A stretch of DNA of 64,000 nucleotides from Chloranthus sessilifolius (Eukaryota; Streptophyta; Magnoliopsida; Chloranthales; Chloranthaceae): NCBI GenBank assembly GCA_021018995.1, contig CM037590.1, positions 87,762,097-87,826,096 of the forward strand, read 5' to 3'. Below, one piece after another: positions 1 to 11,549 of this stretch (its first letter is position 1; each line of letters starts with the position of its first letter). Below the pieces are notes generated by a model, which saw only the letters and a list, made by a program, of their open reading frames with translations, ran no database searches and was not told where the DNA came from. A program made the translations under genes and the position numbers.

Positions 1-1536
1 TCAATAAGCTCAAATCCTAAATGCATGCTATAGCCTGAACAAAACTATGGGAAAATAGAAAAATAATAGATTAAATAAATATTTAAAGCATAAATTCCAT
101 TGATCTAAAGTACCAACAATAAAATTTCTCAAGGCAGCAGCCATGTGCACAACAACTCTTCACAAAAATCCCAATGTTTAAATGACCTATTATAAAACTA
201 AATGAAACTACACCTAATTGCTTACCAAAGATTTAGTCAGCAAGTGCTGGCCTTAGAGAGAAGAAAAAATAGAAAAAGAGGTGATCAAACCCTAACCCTA
301 ACCCTAATCTGCTTGAGCTCTCAGCCGAGAGAGGTTGAAGGAGAGAGTGATTGATAAATTCTAATTTACAAGCACAGCTTATTTACTCAATCCTACTACC
401 TTTTCTAAGAGAAGAATAAATCCTAATTTTTCTAGCAGATGTGGCACTTTTACAACCTTGGATTTCTTAGGTGTGTGCCTCAAGATCAGTGCCTCGATAT
501 GTGTGCCTTAGACATGTGGAAATTCCCAAAGGGTCCTTGACTTAAGATTGAGAAGTGGAGGGATCAAGCTTCGCGAGGCCAGCTTCTGGACATTACTTCT
601 ATCACATAGTTGCTTTATGCTTTCAGTTCCTTCACGAAGCTTACAGAGTCCTCGAGAGGTAAGAATTTGGCCTTGAGTGTTGCTGTCTCGCGCTGAAGGA
701 CTTTTGATGATCATGCAGCTGATCTGGCTTTGAATGCACTCGCACAGAAGGTCTTGCAGTGCTTGGCTTACTCGTGCAGTAGAGCTTCAGAAGCACCTGT
801 CACGAGGTACTCGCGCAGTTGCCTTCACATCTCGCTCGATACAAGGTTAAACTTCTAGGCGCGCGAGAGCTGTGCAAGAGAAGTTTCTAGGCATCTCTCT
901 CCTCCAGAGCTACACGAGAACTTCATGAGGTCATTGCTGTTGTTCATGCAAATTGGTATCGCGAGGTAGCGCGCGTGGTTGCTTTAAAGCTTGATCCTCG
1001 TGAGAGCATCGTGAGCTTCTTTTCATGTTGATTTCAGCTTTAGTGTGCGACTGCTATGCGAGAGGCTTCTTTGTAGTAATAATCCCCTCACTGAGCTGCA
1101 TGACTTCTTCGCGAGCTCTATTATGCTGAATGTCTTAGCTGCACGAGGAAGCATTGCTAGTGAATTGAACAGCGAGAGGTAGCACTTCAACTGTGCGACA
1201 TAAGTCATTTGTTCCTCTACTGCTATGCTCATGCTTCTGTTACAGCTTCCTCCACTCTCATCTATACTTCTTTCATCTGTTGGACTGTCTTGGTACATTA
1301 TGACATGCAAGATAGTCACCATGGTGTGTACAACCATGGTGTTTCATTACTCTTTGGCTCAACTGTCATTCTTGGCTTGAATTCTCTCTCTCTTGGTACC
1401 AAAGGCATGGACTTTTTATTAAGCTGCACAATTTATTACTAACTACAAAATATACTTAAACAATAGTTATTAGTCAACTTTAAGGTCTAGCAAAGGCTAG
1501 GTTAAGAGGTGAAAAGTGGTACTTTTCTATGAATAA
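1..1536 (-). mobile_element. Partial LTR of an Athila-type element (A1)
   Basis: This stretch matches the right-hand 1.5 kb of the LTR at 9832-12550 almost throughout: the stretch around 'cctaaatgcatg', the CGCGAG-rich middle, the 'caccatggtgt' segment and the final 'aaaagtggtacttttc'. The left part lies outside the window. The match stops at about 1536, where sequence of element D begins. The orientation is the same as A2, so the parent element would read on the - strand. I see no gene in it. Confidence 0.8.
560..1210. repeat. CGCGAG-word cluster in LTR A1
   Basis: The words CGCGAG, CTCGCG and one-step variants (TGCGAG, CACGAG, CTCGTG) recur many times here. They are rare in the neighbouring elements C, D and B. 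The same cluster occurs in the related LTRs A2 and E and inside E. Many variants look like CpG decay of one parent word. Confidence 0.6.
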
Positions 1537-2476
1537 ATCCAGTCAACCCTAGGAGGGTGATGCCCTCATGGTCTCTAGAATGAACTATTGGGAAAGTCTG
1601 GTCCAACCAAGGAAGCCTCCATATCACTCTGCGTTGGTCAACCAAGGCTTCATAGCTGAGGAGTCACCCTACAGAAGAAAGTGACACCTACCCAAAAAGC
1701 ATCAAGCTGCGTCACCTCAAGCGATATAAAAGCATGGCACGGGTCTAAGATAGCGAGATGCTCACCTAACCAGACCTAAAGCAGCAAAGGACATCCCCTG
1801 AGGCTTTCCACCTTGCCCAGAGCAAATGCATCAGGGCATCAGTATCGTTCGGCAAGGACTAAGTGCATCACTGATCGGCCCTTTACCAACTCGATCAAAA
1901 TGTCGCAGAGAGCCAGAGAGAAGCTCTCTCCACCAGTGAAGAAAAGGACTTCCGAAATGAGACTGAGAGCAAAGGCTTTTACACTAAAGATATTCCTAAT
2001 CGGCAATTTTTGAAGACTTTCGTCACTGAAAAGTTTTTTAAGGAATTTGATCGAACACCTTGTGGGCCCCCTAAGAAAAATTTCTTCAAACCTAGGGTAA
2101 GGTGAATGGATTTGGAGTAACTCGACTTCGGCGTGACTCTTGCGAGACCTCTGTGGAGCTTCAAGCCAGACAAATTCAATAACTCCTCAAGAGTGGGAGT
2201 CAGCTTCCGCTTCCCAAAACGGAACACATGATCATTTGCATCCCAAAGTGAGGTGGCCGCATGAAGTAGGTCCCACCATGGAGGAACCTCGAGAAAGAAG
2301 GGAAGGCGTGATAATCCAAGCTGCTCTAGTTCAACGAGCTCACTCTCATTCAACTTCCCAAGCCAACTCTTTAGAAAATTGGGCCCCAAGCCCAAAGAAG
2401 GGAGTGAATTAGTTTCGGGCCCTCCATGTAGGAGAGGGTTGGAAAGCGGGTCCATAGACGTACAAAGATCTTTCAA
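1537..2476 (-). pseudogene. Remnant of antisense DUF7745-like gene of D
   Basis: The reading frame starts near 2476 or at the inner Met shortly after it. Residues such as VFRFGKRKLTPTLEEL and GLKLHRGLARVTPKS match the protein at 21568-23067 (VFRFGSRELTPTLEEL, GLKMHRGLATLVPKS). Similarity continues weakly toward 1537. The family (DUF7745-like, frequent in plant transposon-related ORFs) has no known function. It lies antisense to the parent element, downstream of where integrase would be. It is broken in several places and lacks the C-terminal coiled-coil part. The identification rests on the C copy and on my recollection of the family signature. Confidence 0.7.
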
Positions 2477-2582
2477 GGATATAAAAATTCAATGTATGTT
2501 AATGGACCCACCCTTGGGAAAGCAAGCAGAAGAAAAAATAGCTGAAAAGGCCAAGTCAAAAAGAAAAGAAAGGAAACATGGA

Positions 2583-2595
2583 CTCGGGCATATAA
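2583..2595 (-). promoter_or_regulatory. Core promoter-like site of D antisense gene
   Basis: On the - strand a TTATATG box (2589-2595) is followed at once by CCCGAG (2583-2588). Element C has the same pair, TTTATAA then CCCGAG, at 21415-21427. In both elements the box lies 26-27 bases downstream of the last palindrome and 120-150 bases upstream of the gene. Conservation across two diverged copies suggests a real start region; no transcript evidence is available. Confidence 0.5.
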
Positions 2596-2622
2596 GGCCC
2601 CACAGCTCCCCAGGCTAAAATT

Positions 2623-2690
2623 GGCACAACTATTAGTTGCGCCAATGCAAACTTCCCTAGAATAAGCCTGGCACAACTAATAGTTGTGCC
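2623..2690. repeat. Two 21-bp palindromes upstream of the D antisense gene
   Basis: The copies are at 2623-2643 and 2670-2690. Each has a 10-base arm (GGCACAACTA or a near variant), one central base, and the mirrored arm. The second is a perfect dyad and extends to 25 bp. The consensus arm within D is GGCGCAACTA. Same length and design as the palindromes of C, but a different arm. Confidence 0.9.
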
Positions 2691-3402
2691 AGTACATTTT
2701 CCCCCCCTTCTATGCCATTTTGGGACTTTTTGGGGATATTTGTGAGCCCTTGCTGGCCCCCCCTTAGCCAGTTTACCTGATTCACCTGCTTGATACTATG
2801 AAGACATTCAAACATGAATGATAAAAAAGGCACCTAACATTGAAATAATTTGACTTTTTGTGCAGGAGGAACCCGAACCAAGGCATATGACCTTGAGGGC
2901 CACTTTTATGGGCAATCGTCAAAACCATCACTAAACTTGTCCAAACAGAAAATCATCCAAAAAGTGCTACAAATATCTGCTACAAACTTTGCAAAATCCT
3001 AATAAAAATTATCCCAAAATGTTTGAATTGTTCAAAATGCAAAAGCTAAGGCCTAATCCTTGTTGGCGCCCTTCAACTTCCTCCGCCAACGCGAGGAGCT
3101 TTGGAAGGTCTGAATATCTCCCACTCGTGACCATGCCTGCGAAAGTCGGTTGAGCAAAGAGTGCAACTCCTTGGTGCGTGCACGCTATAAGTCATAGTCA
3201 AAATCAGAAATCAGGATCAATCGAGGAACAAAGGATAGCAAAATAGTGAGAAAGATGGAGCGGCTAAATACTCACCACCTCCATGTCCCGGAGCTCTGCG
3301 ATGTTATGGTAATATGCAGCATGCTCCGTGGCCGAGTCAAAATTTTACATTCAGAGGGAAGGGATGTCAGTTGCAGGGACTAGTAGTAAACACATGTATT
3401 TA

Positions 3403-3621
3403 TCAAAGGAACCAAGACAAAGGGAGAACGATCGTCAGAGGGCTTACCCCCAAAACCACCACAAGAGGAGGGGCCCAAACCGCTTCACCTGAAATGCGTG
3501 CCTGCTCATCCATGCTGGCGCATAGACCTAAGAGAAGGCTATCGTCGAGATGTCTGAAGGTCCCATAGACCATGGGTAGAATACCACCAAGGGCTCCCAC
3601 ATGAGGGGAACCTATGACCAA
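3403..3621 (-). pseudogene. Remnant of 3' part of antisense PMD gene of D
   Basis: On the - strand the peptide GTFRHLDDSLLLGLC followed by EQARISGEAV matches the C-terminal region of the PMD gene of element C (GTFKHLDDAFLSRVC, EKARISAEAI). The core plant mobile domain itself is not seen in D. Flanking bases 2700-3400 and 3622-4935 hold no further gene. The stretch 3630-4935 resembles the 3' noncoding part of C (about 15402-16600), and contains a short internal duplication around 'caatgcctcata' near 3640 and 4540. Confidence 0.65.
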
Positions 3622-4937
3622 TCAGATGAGGCAATCAATGCCTCATACGATGGGCGCACAGCTATGCATATGCGTGTTTCGATACAGTAAAAGGTCAATA
3701 TTTTATCGACAATGCAGTTGTGGTAAATTAATGTCCTAAATCTAAGGTGCACCTTAGATTTATGGATCCTACCTCACAGTAGGAGAAATGGTGTCAATCC
3801 CGATCAAGCTGTCAATGTTTTGATCGGTTCGACTCCACTGCTAAATCTTCAAGCTAAATGCTCTATCTTTGGATTTATATGAGCATGAGTGTCTAACTTT
3901 AGATTCATCACAAACTATTTCGAAGGTGTGAACCCTTGGTCTACATTGTCTAGGCATGTGCCCTATGGGGTTTGACGTCCAGGTAACTCCATTATGAAAA
4001 AGGTTAATCGTTGGTTGAGACCAACTTGTTGAAAATGGAACTACATATCAATCACCTATGTGTAAACATGCACATAGAAGGGTTCATTTCCCTTTATTGG
4101 CACAGTATCCATGTACAGTGTATGCCTTGTGTCTAGGTATTTGTAGGGTGGTTGTTTGTTCTCGTAAATTGTACTCGGACAAGATCTGGGTCGAGACTTC
4201 CATCGCCTTTGTTGCTTATCACTCCTAATGGGTGCAGGTTTATGCATAGTTCAATGATTTGTAAAATCATTATCGGCAGAAACCAGGATCAGCTGTCCCC
4301 TTTGGTGGGCACCTAATTTTGGCCGGATCTATTCAGTGTCATTTGAGGTTGGATACTCTGGGTCATGATGATTCGGGGCATGTTGGAAAAGCGGCACATA
4401 CTCCCAAAAAGTGTTGCGACATTTGTTCGCGCCACTCGGGTAGTCGTGCTAAATAAACTTTGGGATCAATGGGTTCGCCCAAAAACCTTGAACCCTGCTT
4501 CAAGCAGGGGTACCCGTGACCAGTCAAATGAGGCGGTCAATGCCTCATATAATTGGGCACATAGTGTGGAGCCTTGCGTACTTGCTTTGCGCCTATTTTT
4601 AAATGTGGGTCAATCACCCTCCTTACTTACAAAGTTGTTGTATTTAGAATGAATCTTGAACATCAAAATATCTCGAGAAGCAACTGTTTTTCCTAGCTAT
4701 TGGGCTTTTGCAACTCATTTTCCACCTCGATTATGCTCAGTAATATCGCTAAGCGCTTGGGAACTGATTACCTTGAGAAATGACCGTTTTTCTCGACATA
4801 CAGAGCTTTTATTTTCTCACCATGTTACTCATCTGATTTTTGAAGTTCATTCTAAATGCAACAGACCCATCAATAATGCCTTGGGCCTCTTCGAATGTCT
4901 CTTTTCTTTGGCATTCGATCATTACTGATCGGATATC

Positions 4938-4950
4938 AAAGAGGGGCATC
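4938..4950 (+). promoter_or_regulatory. Polypurine tract of D
   Basis: AAAGAGGGGCATC directly precedes the LTR start TGTAGACACCC. The same tract, on the other strand, borders the 3' LTR of C. It primes plus-strand DNA synthesis in this class of element. Confidence 0.8.
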
Positions 4951-5353
4951 TGTAGACACCCAAATTTAACTTAAGGCCCGATTGAGACACATTTCGAGAG
5001 AGGCGCATCTCTGAGCTTTTGATGGCATATATGGAACCATTAGAAATCTATTTGAATCCTTAAAAATCATCCTAGATCCCTTAGGAACCTTCCTGAACCC
5101 TCAGAAACGCATTCCGACCCTTATAACCAATTTCAGACCTAAACCTAACTTTCCCGAGCAATGAATGAAGGGTGATGCACTGGTACTAGTTGTGACCTTC
5201 TACTATGATCAAGTCTCATACTATTGAGAAGTAGAAGTCCTCATCTTTTCAACGAGTCAAGAATCACCCCAATCGGAGCTGTACACAAGAAGATATTGCA
5301 TTCTGAAGTGTAGGGGCAGAATGGTAAATAGTGTGGAGACCCCCTAGGGATTT

Positions 5354-5472
5354 GGCGCAACTAATAGTTGCGCCAGCATTAAGGTGGGTCCTCCTACGGG
5401 TAGCCAACTTCTCAGGGACTGTTCAAGCACTATTTTACTATACATATGCTTAGCGCAATTAATAGTTGTGCC
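5354..5472. repeat. Two 21-bp palindromes in the U3 of the D LTR
   Basis: The first (5354-5374) is a perfect dyad with arm GGCGCAACTA. The second (5452-5472) is imperfect. They lie roughly 285-400 bases upstream of the TATA box. The C LTR palindromes lie at similar distances (about 280-500) from their TATA box. Confidence 0.88.
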
Positions 5473-5756
5473 AGGCATATGAATAGTAACCCTAGTTCTT
5501 TACCTCGAATTTTAAGATTGGGGTTTGACTTGTTGACCATCTTTACCTTTGGGGTGTGTTTTGCTAGTTCTGTTGCACCCATTTACTATCCATATGCAAC
5601 CTCTTAAGTGGTTTAAAGCCTCGCCCTATCATCCACCATTGGAGAAACTCTTCACACTTTTTAAGGCTCCAAAAATCCTAGGAAACCATAGATTGCCTAT
5701 TACCTAATTGCTAATCTAAATTAGCTTCTAAGTACCCTCCTAACCTCTCTTTTTCC

Positions 5757-5764
5757 TATAAATA
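5757..5764 (+). promoter_or_regulatory. LTR TATA box of D
   Basis: TATAAATA followed by GAGAGG, in the middle of the LTR. Element C has CTATAAATAGAGAAG at the matching place. This is the likely promoter of the element's genomic RNA. Confidence 0.65.
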
Positions 5765-6481
5765 GAGAGGCACCCCTCCCTTTACAAAGGCTTGAAAAAA
5801 TTTGCAAATTAGAGATTAAGGAATCCCTTCTCTCTCTCCCCTAGTGTACTCTTTTCATCCAAATTCCAGAACTTTCAAACCTTCAAAAAACCTTAGCCTT
5901 CCATCAAAAAACTTTAGTTTAGGTGTGTGCTACCCCTTAGCCTCCCTTCTCTGCCTCTTAGCTACCCACCCTAGGTGTTAGAATCCATCATCAAGCTATA
6001 TAAACCATCAAAAGCTCACTAAAGCAAGCCAACGCAAGGCTCCACAGTGGTGCAATAAGGGCCTATGAGCTTCGGCTCTCCCCTCTGTTCCTCTACCTTC
6101 TCGGTTCTTCCTTCATCCTCACATTTGTGCCGTTACACCACCGAAGTTTCGGTAGGAACGAAGGGGCACAAATAGGATTTTAATGCCCCTTGGGCAATAG
6201 GAAGACCTATATGCATTTTTCACTTCTTTTTTGCTTTGGCCATAAGTAGAGACTATGTTAAGCAGGTTGATTGGGTGCCTAACACCTTCCCAATCGATAA
6301 TCGAAGCCCCTACCCAAGAGCCTTTGGTGTAGACCGGATTCAAAGTCATATTTGTAACACTTCGGTGCTTATAAAATTGATCAAGGTTTCTCAGGACACC
6401 AAAAGCTTCGAGTGGCGACTCTAAATATTTCATAGAGAGTGCATCGTCGCGACAGGATCGTCAAAAATCCCACTGTTGCAC

Positions 6482-7594
6482 ACCAATGATTAGGCTCCTA
6501 ATCTTCTCAAGAGTTCCCTAATTTTGCCTAGGTATTGGACTATTTCGCCTAGTCGATTTTAGCATGTTCTACATGGGCGGTGGCGTTGATGACTCCCCTT
6601 TCAATATCTTCTTTCAATGTGATACATTCCTGAATTTCTTCTTCAAAATGGGCAATACGTGTTGCATACATTGCTCGTTTTGGGTTGGATCTTGGGGTAT
6701 GCATTTTCATTACTTGAAGCAGGGCTTTCCAATAATCCCACTCAACGTCTCATTCAGCCTCTAGTTCGGCACGCTGCTTTTCTAATTTTCTTCTTAAGGT
6801 TACACTCATCTACAATTTTGTATCAAGTAAGTGAAAGGTTAGGATCAGGATTATGTTGTCGATAGGTACAATCGATCTCCTGTTCGAGTTTTCTATGAGG
6901 GTACACTAATTGACTGACCTTGACAGTTATCGCCTATGGCCTAGACCCTAAATATTTTTACTCAGGGTAAGGTTTTGTTTTTCGGCAGGCGATAGTTTTC
7001 ATTTATCAACTAGTCGAGAAAATCTTATTAATTAAAACCTCTCAAGTATGTGTGGTCGATCAGTGACTTTTATTTATGACATCAAATCGACCAAGACTGT
7101 CAGTGTCAATCAATCAATTTATATCGCCATTTATGGTGATATCAACCAATCTAATCAAACCTATCAAGCATAAACTATACGAATACAAACGGAATCAATA
7201 ACAAAACTATATCATATCAAGTGAAAGGATCAATCTACATCAAAATAAATAATGCAAGAAAATCATGACTTATGGTAACTTATCAAAACTCAATCTTGTA
7301 ACATATATTGTATCAGAAGTCAAATCACTATCAGACAAACAGAATGTGCCAAATGTTATCCAGAAGTCATATGATCAGATTTATACCATATAATCATATC
7401 CTTATTCAGAACAGATTCAAAGTCATTATTAATTTACTAAGTTCATATTCGACCAATTATATCAAAGACATATGCAGATAATCATATGCATGGGTCAAAA
7501 CTTAGTCAAACAACAAACTATACTTAGACTGTCTATCTATTCATGCAACCCAAACCATATTCAACTAATCAAAATTTCATAACTAACATTCAAA
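6482..7594. other. Unassigned stretch between D and the Tekay remnant
   Basis: No confident feature. From about 6540 to 6860 the - strand reads as a charged, coil-like peptide (for example HFEEEIQECITLKEDIERG). This could be the tail of another retroelement extra ORF, but I cannot match it to a copy in the window. From about 6900 to 7590 the DNA is AT-rich and without coding signal; it may be 3' noncoding or LTR sequence of the chromovirus to its right, but no LTR ends or polypurine tract are clear. Confidence 0.35.
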
Positions 7595-7599
7595 AGTAA

Positions 7600-7808
7600 T
7601 TCAGGTACCTTCAAATAGATGAGGGTAATTCATTTGCATCATGGATTCTAGTTCCCAGGTAGCGTTTTCCAGGTCCTGGTTCCTCCAGAATACTTTTATG
7701 AGGGAATAGTTTTAGAACGTAACTGTCGTTCTTTCTGATCCAAAATTTGCACAAGCCATTCTGTGTAAGTAAGATCTTTTGAAGTTCAACAACTTCTTCT
7801 AGAAACAA
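7600..7808 (-). pseudogene. Chromodomain end of chromoviral integrase
   Basis: The peptide ATWELESMMQMNYPHLF is visible on the - strand, where the WE and YPHLF pattern marks the end of the chromodomain that directs chromovirus integration to particular chromatin. The upstream part is only partly readable. It is a fossil with several breaks. Confidence 0.7.
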
Positions 7809-8170
7809 GTGACTCGGATCTAGAATATATCATTGCATGTAGATATATGGAAGACATTAGGTACTCATGCCATTTCTTCAGGAAGTTATAGCCGATATGC
7901 TACGGTTCCAATCTTTTCAATCACGGGATGAGGTAAAATATAATGGAGTTTCAGCTTGCCTCATTTACAGAATCGAATCACGCCTTTCGTCAGAGATACT
8001 ATAATAAAAGCCCTTTCTCCAACTTCAAATTCCAGTATTCGCCTCTTCTTATTAGCAAAACTCTTCTATCGATTTTGTGCGGCTAACAATCGAGATCGAA
8101 TTAGTTTAACCTTCTCGACAGTGATCTGGACCAACTCAGGGCCAAGTATTTGTCTCTCACCAACTTCACT

Positions 8171-8720
8171 CTAACACAGTGGAGATCGACAAGGTCTTCC
8201 ATACAGGGCTTCATAGGCTGTCATTTTAATGTTGCTCTGATAACTGTTGTGTAAGCAAACTCGCACAAAGGCGAGTACTGGTCTCAACTTCCTTGAAAGT
8301 CGAGAACACAAGCTCTCAGCATATCTTTTAGAATTTGAATCTCCGTTCGGACTGTCCATCTGTCTAGAGATGGTTTGTTGTACTCATCTTAATCTTGGTT
8401 CCCATAGTTTTTTGACATGATCGCTAGGATTTTGAAGTAAAATGAGAATCTTGATCCGATACAATAAATAAAGGAACGCCATGGAGTCATATGATTTCAA
8501 ATATATATAATCTGGCTAATTGCTCGAGCAGAGCAGTCTGCTTTGTAGCTAAGAAATGTGTCAATTTTGTCAAGCGATCCATGATTACCCAAACCCTACA
8601 GTAACCTTTACTAGTGGTAGGGAGTCCTAACACAAAGTCTATAGCAATGTGCTCCCACTTCCACTGAGGAATATCTAACAGCTGTAAAGGTCCCGCAGGT
8701 CTCTGATGTTCTGCCTTCAC
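8171..8720 (-). pseudogene. Chromoviral integrase core remnant
   Basis: Two readable blocks are KWEHIAIDFVLGLPTT with VIMDRLTKLTHFL, and SNIKMTAYEALYGRPCRSPLC. These are standard integrase-core signatures of Del/Tekay elements (D of the catalytic triad in 'IAIDFV'; 'YEALYGRPCRSP' near the end of the core). The function was integration of the element's DNA copy. It is broken, with several breaks. Confidence 0.8.
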
Positions 8721-8969
8721 TCACTGACATGCCAAGCATCAATAAATGAATTCAGCAATGTCTTTCTTCAATCTGGGCCACCAATAGTTTCATCTCAGAT
8801 CATGATACATCTTCGTACCTCCTGGGTGAATAGCATACTTCGAATGCTATGCTTCCGTCAAGATCTCATTCTTTAATTCTATATTGTTCGAAACACACAA
8901 TCTCCTGCAGAAATATAGGGCTCCGTCGGAAGAAATGGAAAAGCCAGGGAATGTGCCATCGTTCACTTT

Positions 8970-9400
8970 CTATCGATAGATCTCCAATTGAGGATCTAAA
9001 GGTTGTTCTTTGATCACTTTATTTATAATCAATGGCTTCAATTTCAAACTAGCCACTTCCAACTTCAGAATAGTACCATTTAGGGGTGTTGTACTATAAG
9101 ATAAATGAGCAAGTGTAGAGATATGCTCAGCTTTTCTACTCAAGGCATCCACAACTAAGCTTGCTTCCCCCTCGTGATACCGTATCTAATAATCAAAGTC
9201 CTTCAGGGTTTCCATGCAACGTCTCTGCAAAAAATTCAACTCCTTCTGAGTGAAGAGGTACTTCAAACTCTTATGGTTGGTATGGATGACCAATTTTACA
9301 CCATACAAGTAGTGTCGACGGATCGTCAAGGCAAACACGACCGCAACCAATTTTAAATCGTGTGTTGGGTAGTTTCTTTCATGACCTTTCAATTGTCATA
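8970..9400 (-). pseudogene. Chromoviral RNase H remnant
   Basis: The blocks [33 protein letters not shown] and MDALSRK are classic for the RNase H domain that follows RT in Ty3/gypsy elements. The domain degrades the RNA template during reverse transcription. It is decayed. Confidence 0.8.
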
Positions 9401-9532
9401 ATGCATAAGCAATCACTTTACCCTTATGCAGCATCACGCAACCTAGTCCCAGTTGGGACGCATCTTAGTAGACCTCATAACCATCACTTCCAGAGGGAAG
9501 TGCCAAAATCAGTGTAGTAGTCAATCGTTTCT

Positions 9533-9805
9533 TTAGCTCTGAAAACTATGTTCGCGAGCAAGGGTCCATTCAAACTGAGTCCTCTTCTTAGTTAGCTTCG
9601 TGAGCAGTTTAGCCAACTTAGAGAACCCTTCCACGAACCGACGAAAATATCCAGCCAGTCTGAGGAAGCTACACACCTTAGTCACACTAATCGATCTCTT
9701 CCAACTCATCATAGCTTCGATCTTTGCAGGATCAATAGAGACTCCATCTCTGGACACTACATGTCCTAAAAAGGAAACTTTTGTTAACCAAAACTTGCAT
9801 TTCAT
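9533..9805 (-). pseudogene. Chromoviral RT C-terminal/connection region
   Basis: The blocks [20 protein letters not shown] and [16 protein letters not shown] are the thumb and connection signatures of Ty3/gypsy reverse transcriptase. The palm with the catalytic aspartates would lie to the right, where A2 now begins. It is a fossil. Confidence 0.85.
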
Positions 9806-11360
9806 GAACTTTACATATAACTGTTGCTCTCTGTTGGTTGTTCAGGTTGCTATTTGTTATTGGTGAGAAAACAGTGGTGAAGAAACATAAATCAAAAAGT
9901 GAAGAGATAGAAATTGGTTAAAACAGCAAATCTGAAATACATAGCCTGCAAGATACAAGGTTGTTGTAACAAGTTTTGAGTAAGTAAGAGTTTGTCCCAT
10001 AGAGAAATTGATCTAGAACCCAAAATGGGTTGTACTAGTAGGCCTCGAGATCTGGCTACAAATCTGACAATCCTAGAGAAAGGGAGTTGGGTGTCACAAC
10101 TACACTAAACTAACACTAAAAGAAGAGAAATAAAGTGCAGCCATATCCTAGAGAAAGGGTTATGAAGAAGGTGGTGATGGTGCATGATGAAATAAAGATA
10201 AAATGATGGGAAGTAGGCAATTAAGCTAAGGTTATTTTAGTTATGTAACTCAAATTTAAGGCTATCTCTGCAGCAATCCTTCATATGGCTATAAGCACAT
10301 CTGCAAGGTGGAAGTATCTATAATTCAACTCTTATGGTTTGACCTGATCTCTTAAGGCTATAACCTGTCCACTTCAATGGTCACAGGCTATCCAATAGAG
10401 AGGATCAAATCACATGAATTAAATCAGAAAACCAATCTGATCCAAGGGAATAGACTGATCTTAGGCTATAACCCGTCCACTTAAATGATCACAGATTATC
10501 TAATAGATGTCTTCCAACAATTAGGTCAAATCAGAACAGTAAAATCATTGCAGACACCATGTTTTCCAGGCTATAAGCTCAGGCACCATAAGAGAAAATA
10601 TCTCTTAAAAAACTAGTAGAAACCACAATTGTTCAACGACTATTTGGGAACATAAATACAGCTGGTCATTGCTACGAAAGGCTTACAATGACTCAGCTCA
10701 CAAGTCTGCAATCTCTATAGAGAAATCAGATCTAACATCTGATGATGGTCAAGTACAATAGAGGGGAGTTTATTCCTACTACAACCTCTCACAAGGCTAC
10801 AACCTGAAGTGTATAGGAAAAGAATCCTTCTCAGATCTATGGCTTGGAATCACCCTAGGGCTATAGTCTATCCACTTAAATGGTCACAGGCTATCCACAG
10901 AGGTTATCCACACCACAGAGGACTAAGATGGAACATGGAAATTGTAGCTACCACCATGGTTACAGGGCTACAATCTCAAGCTTCCATAAGTATTTCAAAT
11001 TAGCTCAAGTCCTAAATGCATGGCATAGATTAAAGAATACTATGGATAAATAGGAAAATAACTGATTGACTAAGCATTAAAGTACAAATTCCATTGATTA
11101 GACAATACTTACAATGAAATTTCTCAAGGCAGTAGCCTTGTGCATAACAGCTCTTAACAACTCCCAATGTATACAAGACCCATTAAAAAAACTAAATAAA
11201 ACTAAGCCTAATTGCTTACAGAGGTCATAGCCAGGAAGTGTTGGGCTAAGGAAGAAGAAAATTGGAAAAAGAAGGTGATCAAACCACCCTTACCCTAATC
11301 TATTAGAGCTCATAGCTGACTGGGGTTGAAGGAGAGAATTTTCTAAGTTAAAAGGATAGC

Positions 11361-11367
11361 TTATATA
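11361..11367 (-). promoter_or_regulatory. LTR TATA-like box of A2
   Basis: The - strand reads TATATAA within GAGTATATAAGCT. The E LTRs carry a TATATAAACCC box at the corresponding place. Confidence 0.5.
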
Positions 11368-11549
11368 CTCAGTCACTGATTCCTTGGCCGAAAGCATATT
11401 AAACCCTAATTTTATGGCAGATGTGGCTTGGTTACAACCCTTGGATGCCTTGAGATGTGTGCATTGAGATCAAGGCCTCAGGAGGTGTGCCTTGGACCTG
11501 GGAAAATCCTTAAAAGGTCCCTGAGTATAGCATGAGAAGTGGAAAGCTC

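Larger units (their letters stand above)
1537..6481 (+). mobile_element. 3' portion of a Tat-lineage LTR element (D)
   Basis: This is the end part of a Ty3/gypsy Tat element read on the + strand. It contains remnants of two antisense extra genes, a polypurine tract and one complete 3' LTR (4951-6481). No gag or pol is present. It is clearly related to element C: the same antisense proteins, the same LTR ends (TGTAGACACCC at the start, a terminal GCACA), and the same order of parts. It differs in its palindrome sequence. It is an incomplete, old copy; only one LTR is present, so it cannot be dated by LTR comparison. Confidence 0.85.
4951..6481 (+). mobile_element. 3' LTR of Tat element D
   Basis: About 1.53 kb, beginning TGTAGACACCCAAATTT and ending GTTGCACA. 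It aligns in reverse with the C LTRs: same ends, a TATAAATA box at 5757-5764, the same leader with a CTCACTAAAGC-type stretch, and a block near 6240-6420 matching the 'agcaccgaagtgctaaat' part of C. Two palindromes lie at 5354-5374 and 5452-5472 in the U3 part. No coding content is supported. Confidence 0.88.
7595..9831 (-). mobile_element. 3' part of a Tekay/Del-type chromovirus
   Basis: Read on the - strand from 9831 leftward, the order is end of RT, RNase H, integrase core and chromodomain, as in Ty3/gypsy chromoviruses. The very C-terminus reads ATWELESMMQMNYPHLF, the typical end of Tekay/Del integrase-chromodomain proteins. It is heavily decayed with many breaks. Its gag, protease and first part of RT are not present: at 9832 it meets the LTR of A2, so the remainder may lie beyond the right edge of the window, past A2. 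Confidence 0.85.

Noticed and set aside
285-306. Three CCCTAA units resembling telomere repeat
   Set aside because: Only three units, not the plant CCCTAAA form, and the matching A2 position reads 'cacccttaccctaatc'. It is ordinary LTR sequence.
4365-4928. Two + strand frames of about 90 codons in D
   Set aside because: They lie in the 3' noncoding part; the homologous part of C (15402-16600) does not keep the frames.
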